From Spirosoma luteum DSM 19990 (lineage in GTDB: Bacteria; Bacteroidota; Bacteroidia; Cytophagales; Spirosomataceae): a stretch of DNA of 64,000 nt. The position numbers and the translations under genes were made by a program. Positions 54,430-63,036 of this stretch are shown here, piece by piece (the first letter of the stretch is position 1; every line of letters begins with the position of its first letter). The notes under the pieces were generated by a model. That model saw only the letters and a program-made list of their open reading frames with translations. It ran no database searches and was not told the DNA's origin. The stretch spans positions 310,001 to 374,000 of the forward strand of contig NZ_KB893245.1 of assembly GCF_000374065.1 (NCBI RefSeq), written 5' to 3'.

Positions 54430-54621
54430 CGTAGAATGTTTGTTAAAGGGTACTGAAAAGCAGGCACGCTGTAACCAGCATCGGGTCGGGGAATTTCCAG
54501 TAAATAACCTACTTTAAAAGAGACACGATGTGCGTTTTTACTATGCCCAACCAATAGATTTATCCATGATACTCAGTAAGTCAGCTCTGGGACGGAGTGA
54601 TGAGGGGAAGTGTTGCAAAAC
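54430..54621. other. Intergenic region, no gene seen
   Basis: About 190 nt between the carboxylesterase start and the terminator of the B12 operon. It probably holds the carboxylesterase promoter; no clear TAnnTTTG pair was identified. Confidence 0.4.
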
Positions 54622-54663
54622 AAGCAAGCCCTGCCACAAATAGAAATGTGGCAGGGCTTGCTT
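54622..54663 (-). terminator. Terminator of the B12 operon
   Basis: A 17-bp perfect stem (54622-54638 with 54647-54663) with an 8-nt loop; on the minus strand it is followed by GTTTTG. It lies 27 nt past the DUF71 stop. Confidence 0.8.
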
Positions 54664-54689
54664 AACTGTGATGAAAGTTGGCTCAATAG

Positions 54690-55421
54690 CTAATTGGCCA
54701 ATGACAAATCCTGATACCAGAAACCGGTGTCCCAATTTTGGTTCGGTTCATCACTATGGCAATCGGTGCCGCCTGATGGTGTGTAAGTCCGCCTGACAAC
54801 CTCCCCTTTGGTGAACGTAATGGGTGACGAGAAAATGGGACCATCGTATACAAACGAATGATACTCCCCATTTTCGCCACAGGGGTCAACGCCGGGGGGA
54901 AGGTCTCTCAGTAAATCCAGGTCCAGTTCCCGCCCGGTAAAATCGGCAGGCAGATGCTTTTCATTGATGCAGACGAGCACCGCCCGAAATCCCAGGTCTA
55001 CAAACTCGTGTATCAATTCGGTGGTGTCCCGCTGCCAGAGGGGAAACGTACCCGTCAAGCCCGCCCGTTGCAGTTGCTTCTCGCGATACTGCCGCAAATC
55101 GTCCAGAAAAATATCCCCGAAAAGGGAATGAGTAATTCCGGCCGCTTCAACGCCATGAAGCAATTGATTCATGCGTCGGTCATATTCTTCCATCGAGACA
55201 TCGCCCGGTAATGCCAGTGTTTGCAGGGGCAAACCTAACCGCTGGGCCTGGGCTTCCAGCAGTTCCGTCCGAACGCCGTGCATACTCACACGCCCATGCT
55301 GTTCATTCACTGAAGTCAGCAGGTGTTGAATAGACCATTGCCCGGATTGCTGGGCGTGATACAGTGCCAGGGCGGAGTCTTTTCCTCCGCTCCAGTTCAT
55401 GATGGCGCGTTGTATGCTCAT
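54690..55421 (-). CDS. DUF71/COG2102 ATP pyrophosphatase (Dph6-related), B12-salvage type
   Basis: 243 aa PP-loop ATP pyrophosphatase: NWSGGKDSALALYHA at about 9-23, then MHGVRTELLEAQAQRLGLP, SLFGDIFLDDLRQYRE and the C-terminal DPCGENGEYHSFVYDGPIF. The family includes eukaryotic diphthamide synthetase, but bacteria lack diphthamide; comparative genomics has linked a bacterial subgroup to cobalamin salvage. Location here, third gene under a cobalamin riboswitch, fits that subgroup. Its start overlaps the stop of the BtuG-like gene by 4 nt (ATGA). Confidence 0.85.
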   Translation of the reverse strand: MSIQRAIMNWSGGKDSALALYHAQQSGQWSIQHLLTSVNEQHGRVSMHGVRTELLEAQAQRLGLPLQTLALPGDVSMEEYDRRMNQLLHGVEAAGITHSLFGDIFLDDLRQYREKQLQRAGLTGTFPLWQRDTTELIHEFVDLGFRAVLVCINEKHLPADFTGRELDLDLLRDLPPGVDPCGENGEYHSFVYDGPIFSSPITFTKGEVVRRTYTPSGGTDCHSDEPNQNWDTGFWYQDLSLAN

Positions 55422-56494
55422 CTAAAGAAGAACCCAGACGGGGCGATTTCCACCTTTACCGAGTCAATAAGTGAGCCATCCGGCTGGTAACGTATTACGT
55501 AGCCAGCCTGGTCGTAGGTTGGAATGACACTACCGTATAGCTGTTTCGTTTTAGGGTCGATACCCAGTGCGCCACTGAAGGAACGGTTCAAAACCTGCGT
55601 ACCCGTTGCGGTTGTTGCCTCAATAGAAAACTGGGATGTTCTACCGCCCAGCGTGTAATAGAATGCTCTTTTGTCGGCACCAATGGCTATTGTACCAAGC
55701 GAGGATGCAAACGTGAGTCGCTGTTCAACGAGTCGGCTCTGCGGGTTAATTCGGACCATATCTTTACCCGCCCGAATCCAGAGTTTGCCGTTGGCATCAA
55801 GCGCAATGGGCTCGGGGGTAGCACCAAAATTTATCTTTTCTTTCATCGTATCTGTGTTGGCATCAATAACCAGCAGCGTTTTGTCGCCACTATAGGCGTT
55901 ACTGCCCACGAATACCTCACTCCCAACCAGAACCATGCGTTCTACGCCTTTTACCGCTGGTATTTTTTTGCTGACGGTACCCGTATTTAAATCCACTACG
56001 GCAATGTAGCCGGGGTCTTTGTAAAACGTACCGGCACTATAATCGCCCGAAACATCCCAGCAACTAACGTACGCTTTGTTTGGCCCAGCCTGGATAACCA
56101 GCCGTGGATTCTCGATATCCGGTGCCTTCAGCGTAGCGCGGGACATGAACGTTCCTGCTTCTACAACCTCAACTTTATCCTGCCCAACCGTGCCGTTATC
56201 GACCAGAATCAATCCTTTTCCGTTTACTTCAGTATAGTCCTGTACATTTCCTCCCTGCCCCGAACCACCGCTAACCGCCAGCGTTGGATTAGCCTGTACG
56301 AATATATTGGTGGCCACCGTACTACCGGTACGGCTTATATAGGACAGGCTACCATTGTTTTTGAGGAAAGCACCCTGGTTGATAACGTAAACGCCATCAC
56401 CGAAAGGTGTTGGTTCCGGGTCGGAGGTTTTACAGTTCCAAACGCTCAGTGCAACCAGCCCGATAGCCATTGATTTTTTCAATTGGTTGTTCAT
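55418..56494 (-). CDS. BtuG-like surface beta-propeller lipoprotein (YncE/DUF5074 type)
   Basis: 358 aa. Lipoprotein signal ending VALSVWNCKTS. The mature part is a seven-blade-like propeller with repeats such as GYIAVVDLNTGTVSKKI, KTLLVIDANTDTMKEKI and AIGADKRAFYYTLGG. In Bacteroides, BtuG is a surface lipoprotein of this fold that binds cobalamin very tightly and hands it to BtuB. The position between btuB and a B12-linked gene, behind a cobalamin riboswitch, supports the same job. The final residues PSGFFFR end in a 4-nt overlap with the DUF71 gene. Confidence 0.82.
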   Translation of the reverse strand: MNNQLKKSMAIGLVALSVWNCKTSDPEPTPFGDGVYVINQGAFLKNNGSLSYISRTGSTVATNIFVQANPTLAVSGGSGQGGNVQDYTEVNGKGLILVDNGTVGQDKVEVVEAGTFMSRATLKAPDIENPRLVIQAGPNKAYVSCWDVSGDYSAGTFYKDPGYIAVVDLNTGTVSKKIPAVKGVERMVLVGSEVFVGSNAYSGDKTLLVIDANTDTMKEKINFGATPEPIALDANGKLWIRAGKDMVRINPQSRLVEQRLTFASSLGTIAIGADKRAFYYTLGGRTSQFSIEATTATGTQVLNRSFSGALGIDPKTKQLYGSVIPTYDQAGYVIRYQPDGSLIDSVKVEIAPSGFFFR

Positions 56495-56497
56495 GAA

Positions 56498-58450
56498 TTA
56501 ATTGACAGAAGAAAAATTAACGATTAGATTGATGGACCCGTTGCGACCCGGTAAGGCATTTTGCTTGACGCCCACTACGAGTGCATTGAACAGGTTATTG
56601 AGGTTGCCCTGCACCCGAACGGGCACCGGCCCTAGTTTGGTACTATGTTCCAGCAGCAGATTGACCAGCGTATTCCCTTTTAGAAACTGACTGTTATCCG
56701 CCGTAGAGTACCGGCGTGAGTTAGCCTGCGCCTGTACCGATAGGCGGGTTTTGCCCCGTTGCAGCCAAGCGTTAGCCGTACCTGTATGAATGGGAACATA
56801 AGGCAGTTGCTTGCCCACAACGTCCTGCGCGTAATTGTCATACACGCGCTCCTGCGATGAACGGGTATAGGCGTACCCCAGTCGGATACCCGTCTGCCAC
56901 CGGTTTTGGGTATAATTCAGACCCGTGTTGAATTCGAGTCCACGGGCTACCACCAGTTGCAGGTTCTCGACGTGGTATGCTTTCGCCGGGTTCCAGTACG
57001 TCCAGTTATCCACCCGGTTATGGTAAGCCGTAAGCTCCGTTGTCAGGGCAAGATTATCCGATACCGTTGCTTTGGCAGCCAGACCAATTTCCATATTGAC
57101 TCCGCTTTCGGGCTTGAGGTTGGGGTCACCCAGCTCTATCCAGTACCGTTCATTCAGCGTCGGTACGCGGTAGTTTCGGCTAATCGACCCTTTGGCCGTG
57201 AGGGTAAAGTGATTGCGCTGGATAAACTGGTACTCGGCTCCAAACGAAGGGGTGATGGGTGGATTGAAACGGGTAACGAAAGCTTGCCGGATATTGGCCG
57301 ATAACAACCAGCGGGCCGTTTGAAAACGCATCAGCGCGTATATATCTTCCCGGTCTTCCTGAATCAGCTGGCCCCCGTAGCCATCCGTTCGGGTGCGGTA
57401 GTGTGACCACTCACCCCCAACGCGTAGGTTTAGCTGGCGCGATGGGGTAGAGGCAAGGGTAAATTCACGTTCGGCCCGGCTGATCAGACGTTCTGTTTCG
57501 GTGTGGCTGGGCGTATCAAAATTGCCTTTGCCGTAATCCAATAGGTCCCGAATCCAGCCAAGTCGGACGGTCAGGCGGTTAACCTCATAGGTCGCCAGTA
57601 ACCTTGCCGACTGCGTTCGGGTACGCTCGCGGGCAATGGTATCGAGCGGAGTGATGATAAGGTCATTGTCCGAGAGCCACGCATTGACGGAAAACTGTTT
57701 ACCGCTCTTATGCAGAAAATATAAATCCTGGACGAAGCCCCGTTGAGCCGTGGTGGATGGCTCCAGAAAATAACGTTGGCGTTCGGTGTAGGGGTAGCGG
57801 TTATTAAACTTGTTTCGGTACGCAAAGGTCTTGCCCGACAGCTTCCAGTTTTGGCCCAGTGCCGTCGCGTAGCGAACACCGGCCTGCGTCTGATTATTGT
57901 GAAACGAGGCAAACTGCTGCCCCAGGATTACGCTGAATTTTCGTTGCCAGTCGGCATTGCTGCCCAGCAATATACTCCCGCCCACGGCTCCCGAACCAAC
58001 GACGCTGGCCGAGGAGCCGTATTGTAACGCTAACTGGTCGAAACCCGCCACGGGTAAGGTTGAGAAATCCGTCAGGCCGAGGTTGGGTTGGTTGATATTA
58101 ATGCCGTTCCAGAGTACCGCCGTATGGTTGGCAGACGTACCCCGGAAAGCGACCGTAGCCAGTTGGCCGGGGCCGTAATTCTTGATAGCAATGGGCGTAT
58201 TCAGCGACAGTAAATCAATGAGCGACCCAAACTGAAACTGGCGTAGCGTTACGGAGTCGATGTGTTGTATTTTCTGCCCAACCAAAAATCGTTCAGGGGC
58301 GATGGCCCGCACCGTTACCGCTGACAGCGATACAATGGAGCTTTTTTTCGCCTGCCCGGACGAATCGGCCTGCGCGACACAATTATCCTGACTACTAATG
58401 AAGCCAGAAAAAAGCCCTAAAACCCACCAGCGAAGGGTTTGCTTCTTCAC
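56498..58450 (-). CDS. btuB: TonB-dependent cobalamin receptor (BtuB-like)
   Basis: About 650 aa outer-membrane receptor. Signal peptide with KKQTLRWWVLGLFSGF; plug domain at about 50-170 with VAFRGTSANHTAVLWNGININ and GSGAVGGSILLGS; the rest forms barrel strands, ending SINLIVNFSSVN. It is probably the outer-membrane channel for cobalamin, as it lies directly behind a cobalamin riboswitch. Start: there is no ATG, and GTG at 58450 gives a proper signal peptide; GTG 58477 adds nine residues. It is 3 nt upstream of the BtuG-like gene. Confidence 0.88.
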   Translation of the reverse strand: MKKQTLRWWVLGLFSGFISSQDNCVAQADSSGQAKKSSIVSLSAVTVRAIAPERFLVGQKIQHIDSVTLRQFQFGSLIDLLSLNTPIAIKNYGPGQLATVAFRGTSANHTAVLWNGININQPNLGLTDFSTLPVAGFDQLALQYGSSASVVGSGAVGGSILLGSNADWQRKFSVILGQQFASFHNNQTQAGVRYATALGQNWKLSGKTFAYRNKFNNRYPYTERQRYFLEPSTTAQRGFVQDLYFLHKSGKQFSVNAWLSDNDLIITPLDTIARERTRTQSARLLATYEVNRLTVRLGWIRDLLDYGKGNFDTPSHTETERLISRAEREFTLASTPSRQLNLRVGGEWSHYRTRTDGYGGQLIQEDREDIYALMRFQTARWLLSANIRQAFVTRFNPPITPSFGAEYQFIQRNHFTLTAKGSISRNYRVPTLNERYWIELGDPNLKPESGVNMEIGLAAKATVSDNLALTTELTAYHNRVDNWTYWNPAKAYHVENLQLVVARGLEFNTGLNYTQNRWQTGIRLGYAYTRSSQERVYDNYAQDVVGKQLPYVPIHTGTANAWLQRGKTRLSVQAQANSRRYSTADNSQFLKGNTLVNLLLEHSTKLGPVPVRVQGNLNNLFNALVVGVKQNALPGRNGSINLIVNFSSVN

Positions 58451-58526
58451 AATGAACGGATAAAAAAGTTTGTGCACTACCGACCGTTCGAGTTACTGAA
58501 CCATCGGACTATCAGCACGCGGTTGG

Positions 58527-58700
58527 GGTGTTTCCTCCGAACACCGGAACAACGAATGGTCGTCGGCAGGTCTCCTGGCTCGTCTCATCGGTTCGGGCCT
58601 TCCCGTGCTGCTTGTAAGCACAGTGACCATGTGGATTGAACCGATTGGGTAAGAGACTTACAGTTGCGGGGACAGCGCTGGCGTTACACCAACTTCCCTT
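58527..58700 (-). ncRNA. Cobalamin riboswitch
   Basis: On the minus strand the B12 box AGCCAGGAGACCTGCC is at 58580-58565. Upstream are the conserved GGGAAGTTGGTG (about 58698-58687), CCCCGCAACTGTAAG and GGTCACTG, as in AdoCbl riboswitches. A hairpin at 58545-58527 (GGTGTTTCC...GGAAACACC type) follows and could be part of the expression platform. It precedes btuB by about 75 nt. Confidence 0.92.
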
Positions 58701-58751
58701 TTAAGCCGTGAAAGTCGCTATGATACGACATCAGGCACCGAAAACTCAGGG

Positions 58752-58759
58752 CAAAAGTA
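58752..58759 (-). promoter_or_regulatory. -7 element for the B12 riboswitch transcript
   Basis: TACTTTTG on the minus strand, an exact TAnnTTTG, ends about 52 nt before the first conserved riboswitch bases. The -33 region is only loosely matched (TTTAAC). Confidence 0.5.
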
Positions 58760-58962
58760 ACGGAAATTTCGGAAATAGTTAAACGTACCGGAATCTGGGG
58801 GTGTAGTCTGACCTCGCAGACTTGAGATGAAACTGTCTCCGGGCCATCGACCAGGAGGATAACCACGCAGTAAGAAATTACTTTTTTTCTGGGAAATTGC
58901 TATAAATTTCGGCCCGAATCCAAAAAGGTTCATTTACTCATCATTGTTCATCTTTCCTGTTT

Positions 58963-59862
58963 ATGAGAAACGTTCGTTTACGTGTCTATTTGTTCGGCCT
59001 ATTGGCTGTTTTTGCTCTCAATGCCTGTCAGGACCACCGGTTAGGTCCATCTGTACCCGGCTCATCGCCTACCCGTATGCGGGTCAGTACCTTGACCCAG
59101 CAGGGAGCCAGTGGTAATCCCCGGATTGTCAACTTTACGTACGACGCGCAGGGGCGGCTTAGTTCGCTGCGCTCGTTTGAGTCGCCGGACAGTACGAAAA
59201 ACTGGGTAGAGCGAACCCGCTTCCAGTACGATGCCCAAAATCGGTTGATTCTGTCGCAGTATCAGCGGATTTCGCCCCCCGGCTTCATTCTTGGTTCTTT
59301 TGCCGATCAGCATCAGTTCGTTTACAACACAATCGGGCAGGTGTCCGAGGTCCGCTATTCGTCTGCCTTTAATCCTCAGGCACCCTATCTGGCCGTTCCA
59401 CTATCCAGTCTGAATGACCCCAATACCCTACAGATCATTGCTTATCCCCGGTACAATTCTGCTAATTTATTAATTGGCTTAAGGAGAGTATATTACAGTA
59501 TGCAGAGACCCACTACACTGGAAAGCAACAACACGTACAGCTACACGGGCACTAACATAACCTTCGTGAATGACGTTGTCACCAGCAATCAGGGCGGGGT
59601 AGCGTACAGTCGTTCGGAGCAGAATGGGTTGACGTACGATACCAAGACGAACCCGTTTTACGGCGTGTACCTGATTCCCAAAATGTTCGGGGAGATTTTA
59701 TATGTGTTCCAAAGCCTAAATACGCTGAGTCCGAACAATATTCTGACCATAGGGGGCATCAGCTACCGCTACGAGTACAACGCGGTCAACCTGCCAACCG
59801 TACGCTATACGTACTCTGATAAACTAGTCGAGACATTACGGTTTACCTACGAGGCCTATTAG
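58963..59862 (+). CDS. Hypothetical lipoprotein, 299 aa, YD-repeat-like strands
   Basis: Lipoprotein signal ending AVFALNACQDH. The mature part has repeated strand motifs of the type FTYDAQGRLSSLRSF, FQYDAQNRLILSQY, FVYNTIGQVSEVRYS and YRYEYNAVNLPTVRY, resembling YD/RHS repeats or DUF4595-like exported proteins of Bacteroidota. No toxin domain or T9SS tail. Function unknown. It is divergent from the B12 operon and ends at a hairpin. Confidence 0.75.
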   Translation: MRNVRLRVYLFGLLAVFALNACQDHRLGPSVPGSSPTRMRVSTLTQQGASGNPRIVNFTYDAQGRLSSLRSFESPDSTKNWVERTRFQYDAQNRLILSQYQRISPPGFILGSFADQHQFVYNTIGQVSEVRYSSAFNPQAPYLAVPLSSLNDPNTLQIIAYPRYNSANLLIGLRRVYYSMQRPTTLESNNTYSYTGTNITFVNDVVTSNQGGVAYSRSEQNGLTYDTKTNPFYGVYLIPKMFGEILYVFQSLNTLSPNNILTIGGISYRYEYNAVNLPTVRYTYSDKLVETLRFTYEAY

Positions 59863-59913
59863 GCAGGCTTTCAGTTTACACGAATAGGTGTCTGAACAAC
59901 TCCTGGTTGAGAG

Positions 59914-59943
59914 AGCGGTGTCAGTTTATACTGGCACCGCTTT
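59914..59943 (+). terminator. Terminator of the 58963-59862 gene
   Basis: An 11-bp stem with one G-U pair (59914-59924 with 59931-59941), then a short TTT. The following stretch to 60085 has nothing else clear, apart from a small hairpin at 60038-60056. Confidence 0.6.
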
Positions 59944-60097
59944 AGTAATTGGTAGCATCATTCATTAACCCACGACGAACTGGTCAGTGGACTTGATCAT
60001 CAGCAGTACTTGAAAAGCAGGTCTGCTAATGGCTGCCAGCGTTCAGTACGAACGCTTCCTCTGAAACGGGCTTGTATCAAATTCGTATATTTGACCC

Positions 60098-60484
60098 GTG
60101 AACCAACGCATCCGCCCCGACGATCTTGACAATTCACCGTACAAAGAAACCATTCAGGCACTAGCCTACGAGTGGGTTCGGGTAGAGTTGCCAGCCAGGA
60201 GTTTAACTTATACTGATTACATGACAGCCATCAGGACGCTGCTCCTGACGACACAGGACCCGGGCCGAACAGCCACTATTATTCAGGCCGTTCTTGCTCA
60301 GGCCATCGATCTCCGGAAAACGGCCGAATGGGTAGAGGAGGAACTCAAGTTTGAGGGGATGATTGACGGGGCCGACCGGGTCGATTTTCTTCGATTTGAA
60401 CTCCAGCAGGCCGAATCAGTTGACGATGGAATGCTGGATACGTACAACGACCGAATCAATCGGTTTGCTAAAGACAACGAGTAA
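60098..60484 (+). CDS. Hypothetical protein, 128 aa, GTG start
   Basis: Family not recognised. An acidic, helical cytoplasmic protein with no signal peptide: YKETIQALAYEWVRVELPAR, then DPGRTATIIQAVLAQAIDLR, and an acidic C-terminal helix. The frame begins with GTG at 60098, only 4 nt after TATATTTG (60086-60093), an exact -7 element match, so the message may be leaderless. The next ATG would remove 40 residues. It is convergent with the LpxR-like gene, 13 nt apart. Confidence 0.62.
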   Translation: MNQRIRPDDLDNSPYKETIQALAYEWVRVELPARSLTYTDYMTAIRTLLLTTQDPGRTATIIQAVLAQAIDLRKTAEWVEEELKFEGMIDGADRVDFLRFELQQAESVDDGMLDTYNDRINRFAKDNE

Positions 60485-60497
60485 GCCATGGCCAGGG

Positions 60498-61478
60498 CTA
60501 CCGGAACGACACGCCGAATTTTAGCCCGCCCCAGCGGTGTGACCGGCCCGTCTCAAATTCGCGGCTGAGCGCTGACTGATAATACTCCAGATACAATTTT
60601 TTATAGGTAAATGCCGCACCAATAGTCGTTTGCAGCGTTGCACGCGTCAGTTGGTCGGGCTGAATGACGTACGGACTACTTCGACTGAATAAGCCGCCCT
60701 GCAGGGTAGCATCGTAGCCCACCAAACTAACTATGGGTTGGGCATATACATACAATTGCATGGGTAAACCACGCTGGTTTAGAGTAAGGCCGAACGGAGA
60801 ATTTAACCACCCGGCCATCACCACCATACCCGTTTGTAACCTGTTTGAGAACGTACCCGCCTGGGCCCGACCCATGGCACTGACCAACAGCGCATGACGC
60901 CAGGCATAAAGCTGCTTTTCGTAACTGAACGTATAATTCAGGATTACGTCGTTCCGAATCTGATGCTGCCAGCCGAGGGGTTCAACCCCGTTTGTGAGCC
61001 GGTGCAGGGATGTCTGAATTTCATTCCCCAGGGCAATCGGCCCTATCATTCCCATACTCAGCTCCGACGACACGCTGACCCGGTGCAGTGTATCGGTAGC
61101 GATACTGAATGTTTTGAGCAGCATTGCCGCTGCAAAAGGGCGGTCGCCGACCCGAATCGCGTTACTCCGGATTGAAGTCGGTGTGAATCCTGTATGCTCA
61201 AAAGCCAGGCCATACCGCGTTTGACTGCCACCAGATTTGATGAGTAGCCTGGTGAACGGGTTTTTCCGGAGAGCCGGATTAACGACTTCAAGGGCATAGC
61301 CCTGGGTGTAGTAATAGTCACTACCGGTGAAGAGGTCATTGTCATAATGAAACCGGATAAACTTATCCGAACCTGTGTGCAGAAACGATGCTGTGTTGTC
61401 GATGCGTTGCGCCAGGCACGCTACCGCAATTGACCAACCCAAAAAGGACAAAAAAATGCGTTTCTGCATGATAGCCAT
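60498..61478 (-). CDS. LpxR-like outer-membrane lipid A deacylase
   Basis: 326 aa. Signal peptide ending VACLAQR; then the LpxR/DUF2219 signature FHYDNDLFTGSDYYYTQG near residues 43-60, which holds the catalytic Asn/Asp and the metal-binding Asp, and barrel strands to the end (GRSHRWGGLKFGVSF). In Salmonella, LpxR removes the 3'-acyloxyacyl group from lipid A at the outer membrane. The catalytic His/Ser pair was not located with certainty. Start 61478 or 61469 (MQKRIFLS). Confidence 0.83.
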   Translation of the reverse strand: MAIMQKRIFLSFLGWSIAVACLAQRIDNTASFLHTGSDKFIRFHYDNDLFTGSDYYYTQGYALEVVNPALRKNPFTRLLIKSGGSQTRYGLAFEHTGFTPTSIRSNAIRVGDRPFAAAMLLKTFSIATDTLHRVSVSSELSMGMIGPIALGNEIQTSLHRLTNGVEPLGWQHQIRNDVILNYTFSYEKQLYAWRHALLVSAMGRAQAGTFSNRLQTGMVVMAGWLNSPFGLTLNQRGLPMQLYVYAQPIVSLVGYDATLQGGLFSRSSPYVIQPDQLTRATLQTTIGAAFTYKKLYLEYYQSALSREFETGRSHRWGGLKFGVSFR

Positions 61479-61538
61479 TTACGTCTGGCCTGTGGTAGCG
61501 GATTGATGTAACCGTAACTCACTGGCAGAATAAGGATG

Positions 61539-62915
61539 TTAGAAGCCATCGGCCTTTATCTCCTTTTCGGTAATGGTGCCGTACTTTTTGACTTTATCCC
61601 GAATGGTATCCGCTTTGCCAATTAGCACAAACTGAAGGTTGTTCTTCGGGAAATATTGGTCGATGATTTGCCGGGTTTTGGCAACCGTAATACCGTCGAC
61701 ATTCTTCTGGAAATTATTGATAAACGATTCATCGAATCCTAAACTGAACATATCCGTCAGCAGGCTGGCCAACTCACTGGCCGATTCGTAGCGCGGGGGG
61801 AAATCGGCTTTCACGTAGTTTTTGGCCGATGTGAGGGTTTTTTCGTCGATACCCGTTCGATGCAGGCTATCCAGTACCTGGACCGCCATGTCGATGGCTT
61901 CGGTGGTTGTACTCACTTTGGTGAAGGTCGAAATGGCAAACGTGCCACTTTTACGAAGCGTACCAAATCGGCTTCCCGCGCCATACGTCAGACCCGAATT
62001 GACCCGGAGGGCATCATTCAGCCAGGAGGTAAAGCGGCCACCCAGAATCGTGTTGACTACCGTGACGGGGATGAAATCGGGGTTGTTTTGTGTGATGCCT
62101 TTGCCCCCAATGAGAAAGGTAGTTTCGCGGGCATCGTCTTTATTCACTAATAGTACCCGGCTTTTGTCGAAAGCTACCGTTGGCTCTGTCAACAGGGGCG
62201 AGGTAGCGGCCGCCGTTTTCCAGCTTCCAAACAGGTCCGTCATGCGCTTCTTCATAGCGGCCGTATCGAAATCGCCCACTACGGCAATAGCGGCCCGGTC
62301 GGTGGTGTAATTTTTTTGGTAAAACTGCCGGGCGTCAGCCGCCGTAATGGCCGACACTGCCGTTGGGGTACCGGTAACGGGGTTGGCGTAGGGGTGCCCC
62401 TCGAATAGAAACTTGTTGAAATAGGAATTAATAACGTTTCTGGGACTTTCCTTCTGCTGGGTTAACTGGAGAAGTTGCCGCTGTTTGTACTTGTTAAATT
62501 CAGTCTGATCGAAGGTGGGTTTTGTCAGTACATCCTGAATAATGCCGAATAATAAATCCGCATCTTTCACGGCAAACGATGCCGTAAGTTTTGCCGTCTC
62601 CTTGTCGGCGTACGTATCCAGGCTGGCTCCCACGTACTCCACTTTTTCTTCCAGTTGCGCTTTGGTGTATTTCGCACTCCCGAACAACAGGGCATCGGCC
62701 GTCATATTGCCTAACCCGTACCGATTCCCATCCTGCACCGCGCCCGCATCGAACACCGCCGATACGTTGATGAGTGGCACTTCGTGCTGTTCCATCAGGT
62801 AGATGGTCAGGCCATTTTTGAGCTTGAACTTCTGGAAAGGGGGCAGTTTAAACGTCTGCGCCTGCGCTGAGCCTGTCAGCAGTAGCACTACTATGAACAG
62901 TGTTATTTTTTTCAT
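61539..62915 (-). CDS. M16 family peptidase homologue lacking the zinc motif
   Basis: 458 aa. Signal peptide ending GSAQAQTFK. Two M16 half-domains: residues about 28-240 (FKLKNGLTIYLMEQHEVPLI) and 245-450 (GGRFTSWLNDALRVNSGLTYG, the R-x-Y type substrate loop region). The zinc motif HxxEH is replaced by GNMTADALLFG, so it should be catalytically dead. It is the likely non-catalytic partner of the M16 gene upstream, as in bacterial M16 heterodimers. A repeat element separates the two genes. Confidence 0.85.
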   Translation of the reverse strand: MKKITLFIVVLLLTGSAQAQTFKLPPFQKFKLKNGLTIYLMEQHEVPLINVSAVFDAGAVQDGNRYGLGNMTADALLFGSAKYTKAQLEEKVEYVGASLDTYADKETAKLTASFAVKDADLLFGIIQDVLTKPTFDQTEFNKYKQRQLLQLTQQKESPRNVINSYFNKFLFEGHPYANPVTGTPTAVSAITAADARQFYQKNYTTDRAAIAVVGDFDTAAMKKRMTDLFGSWKTAAATSPLLTEPTVAFDKSRVLLVNKDDARETTFLIGGKGITQNNPDFIPVTVVNTILGGRFTSWLNDALRVNSGLTYGAGSRFGTLRKSGTFAISTFTKVSTTTEAIDMAVQVLDSLHRTGIDEKTLTSAKNYVKADFPPRYESASELASLLTDMFSLGFDESFINNFQKNVDGITVAKTRQIIDQYFPKNNLQFVLIGKADTIRDKVKKYGTITEKEIKADGF

Positions 62916-62920
62916 GAAGC

Positions 62921-62995
62921 TTTTGTCATCCCGACGCAGGAGGGATCTTGAATTGCACTAATACTTGAGATCCCTCCTGCGTCGGGATGACAAAA
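62921..62995. repeat. Dispersed inverted-repeat element, copy 2
   Basis: 28-nt perfect arms (62921-62948 with 62968-62995), core TGTCATCCCGACGCAGGAGG, 19-nt spacer. It sits inside the M16 operon, 6 nt before the start of the second M16 gene. The arms match the element at 33273-33350 with few changes. Confidence 0.8.
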
Positions 62996-63036
62996 ATAAA
63001 TTCCAGACAAGCCCGATACCCTTAAAGTACAAGCGA

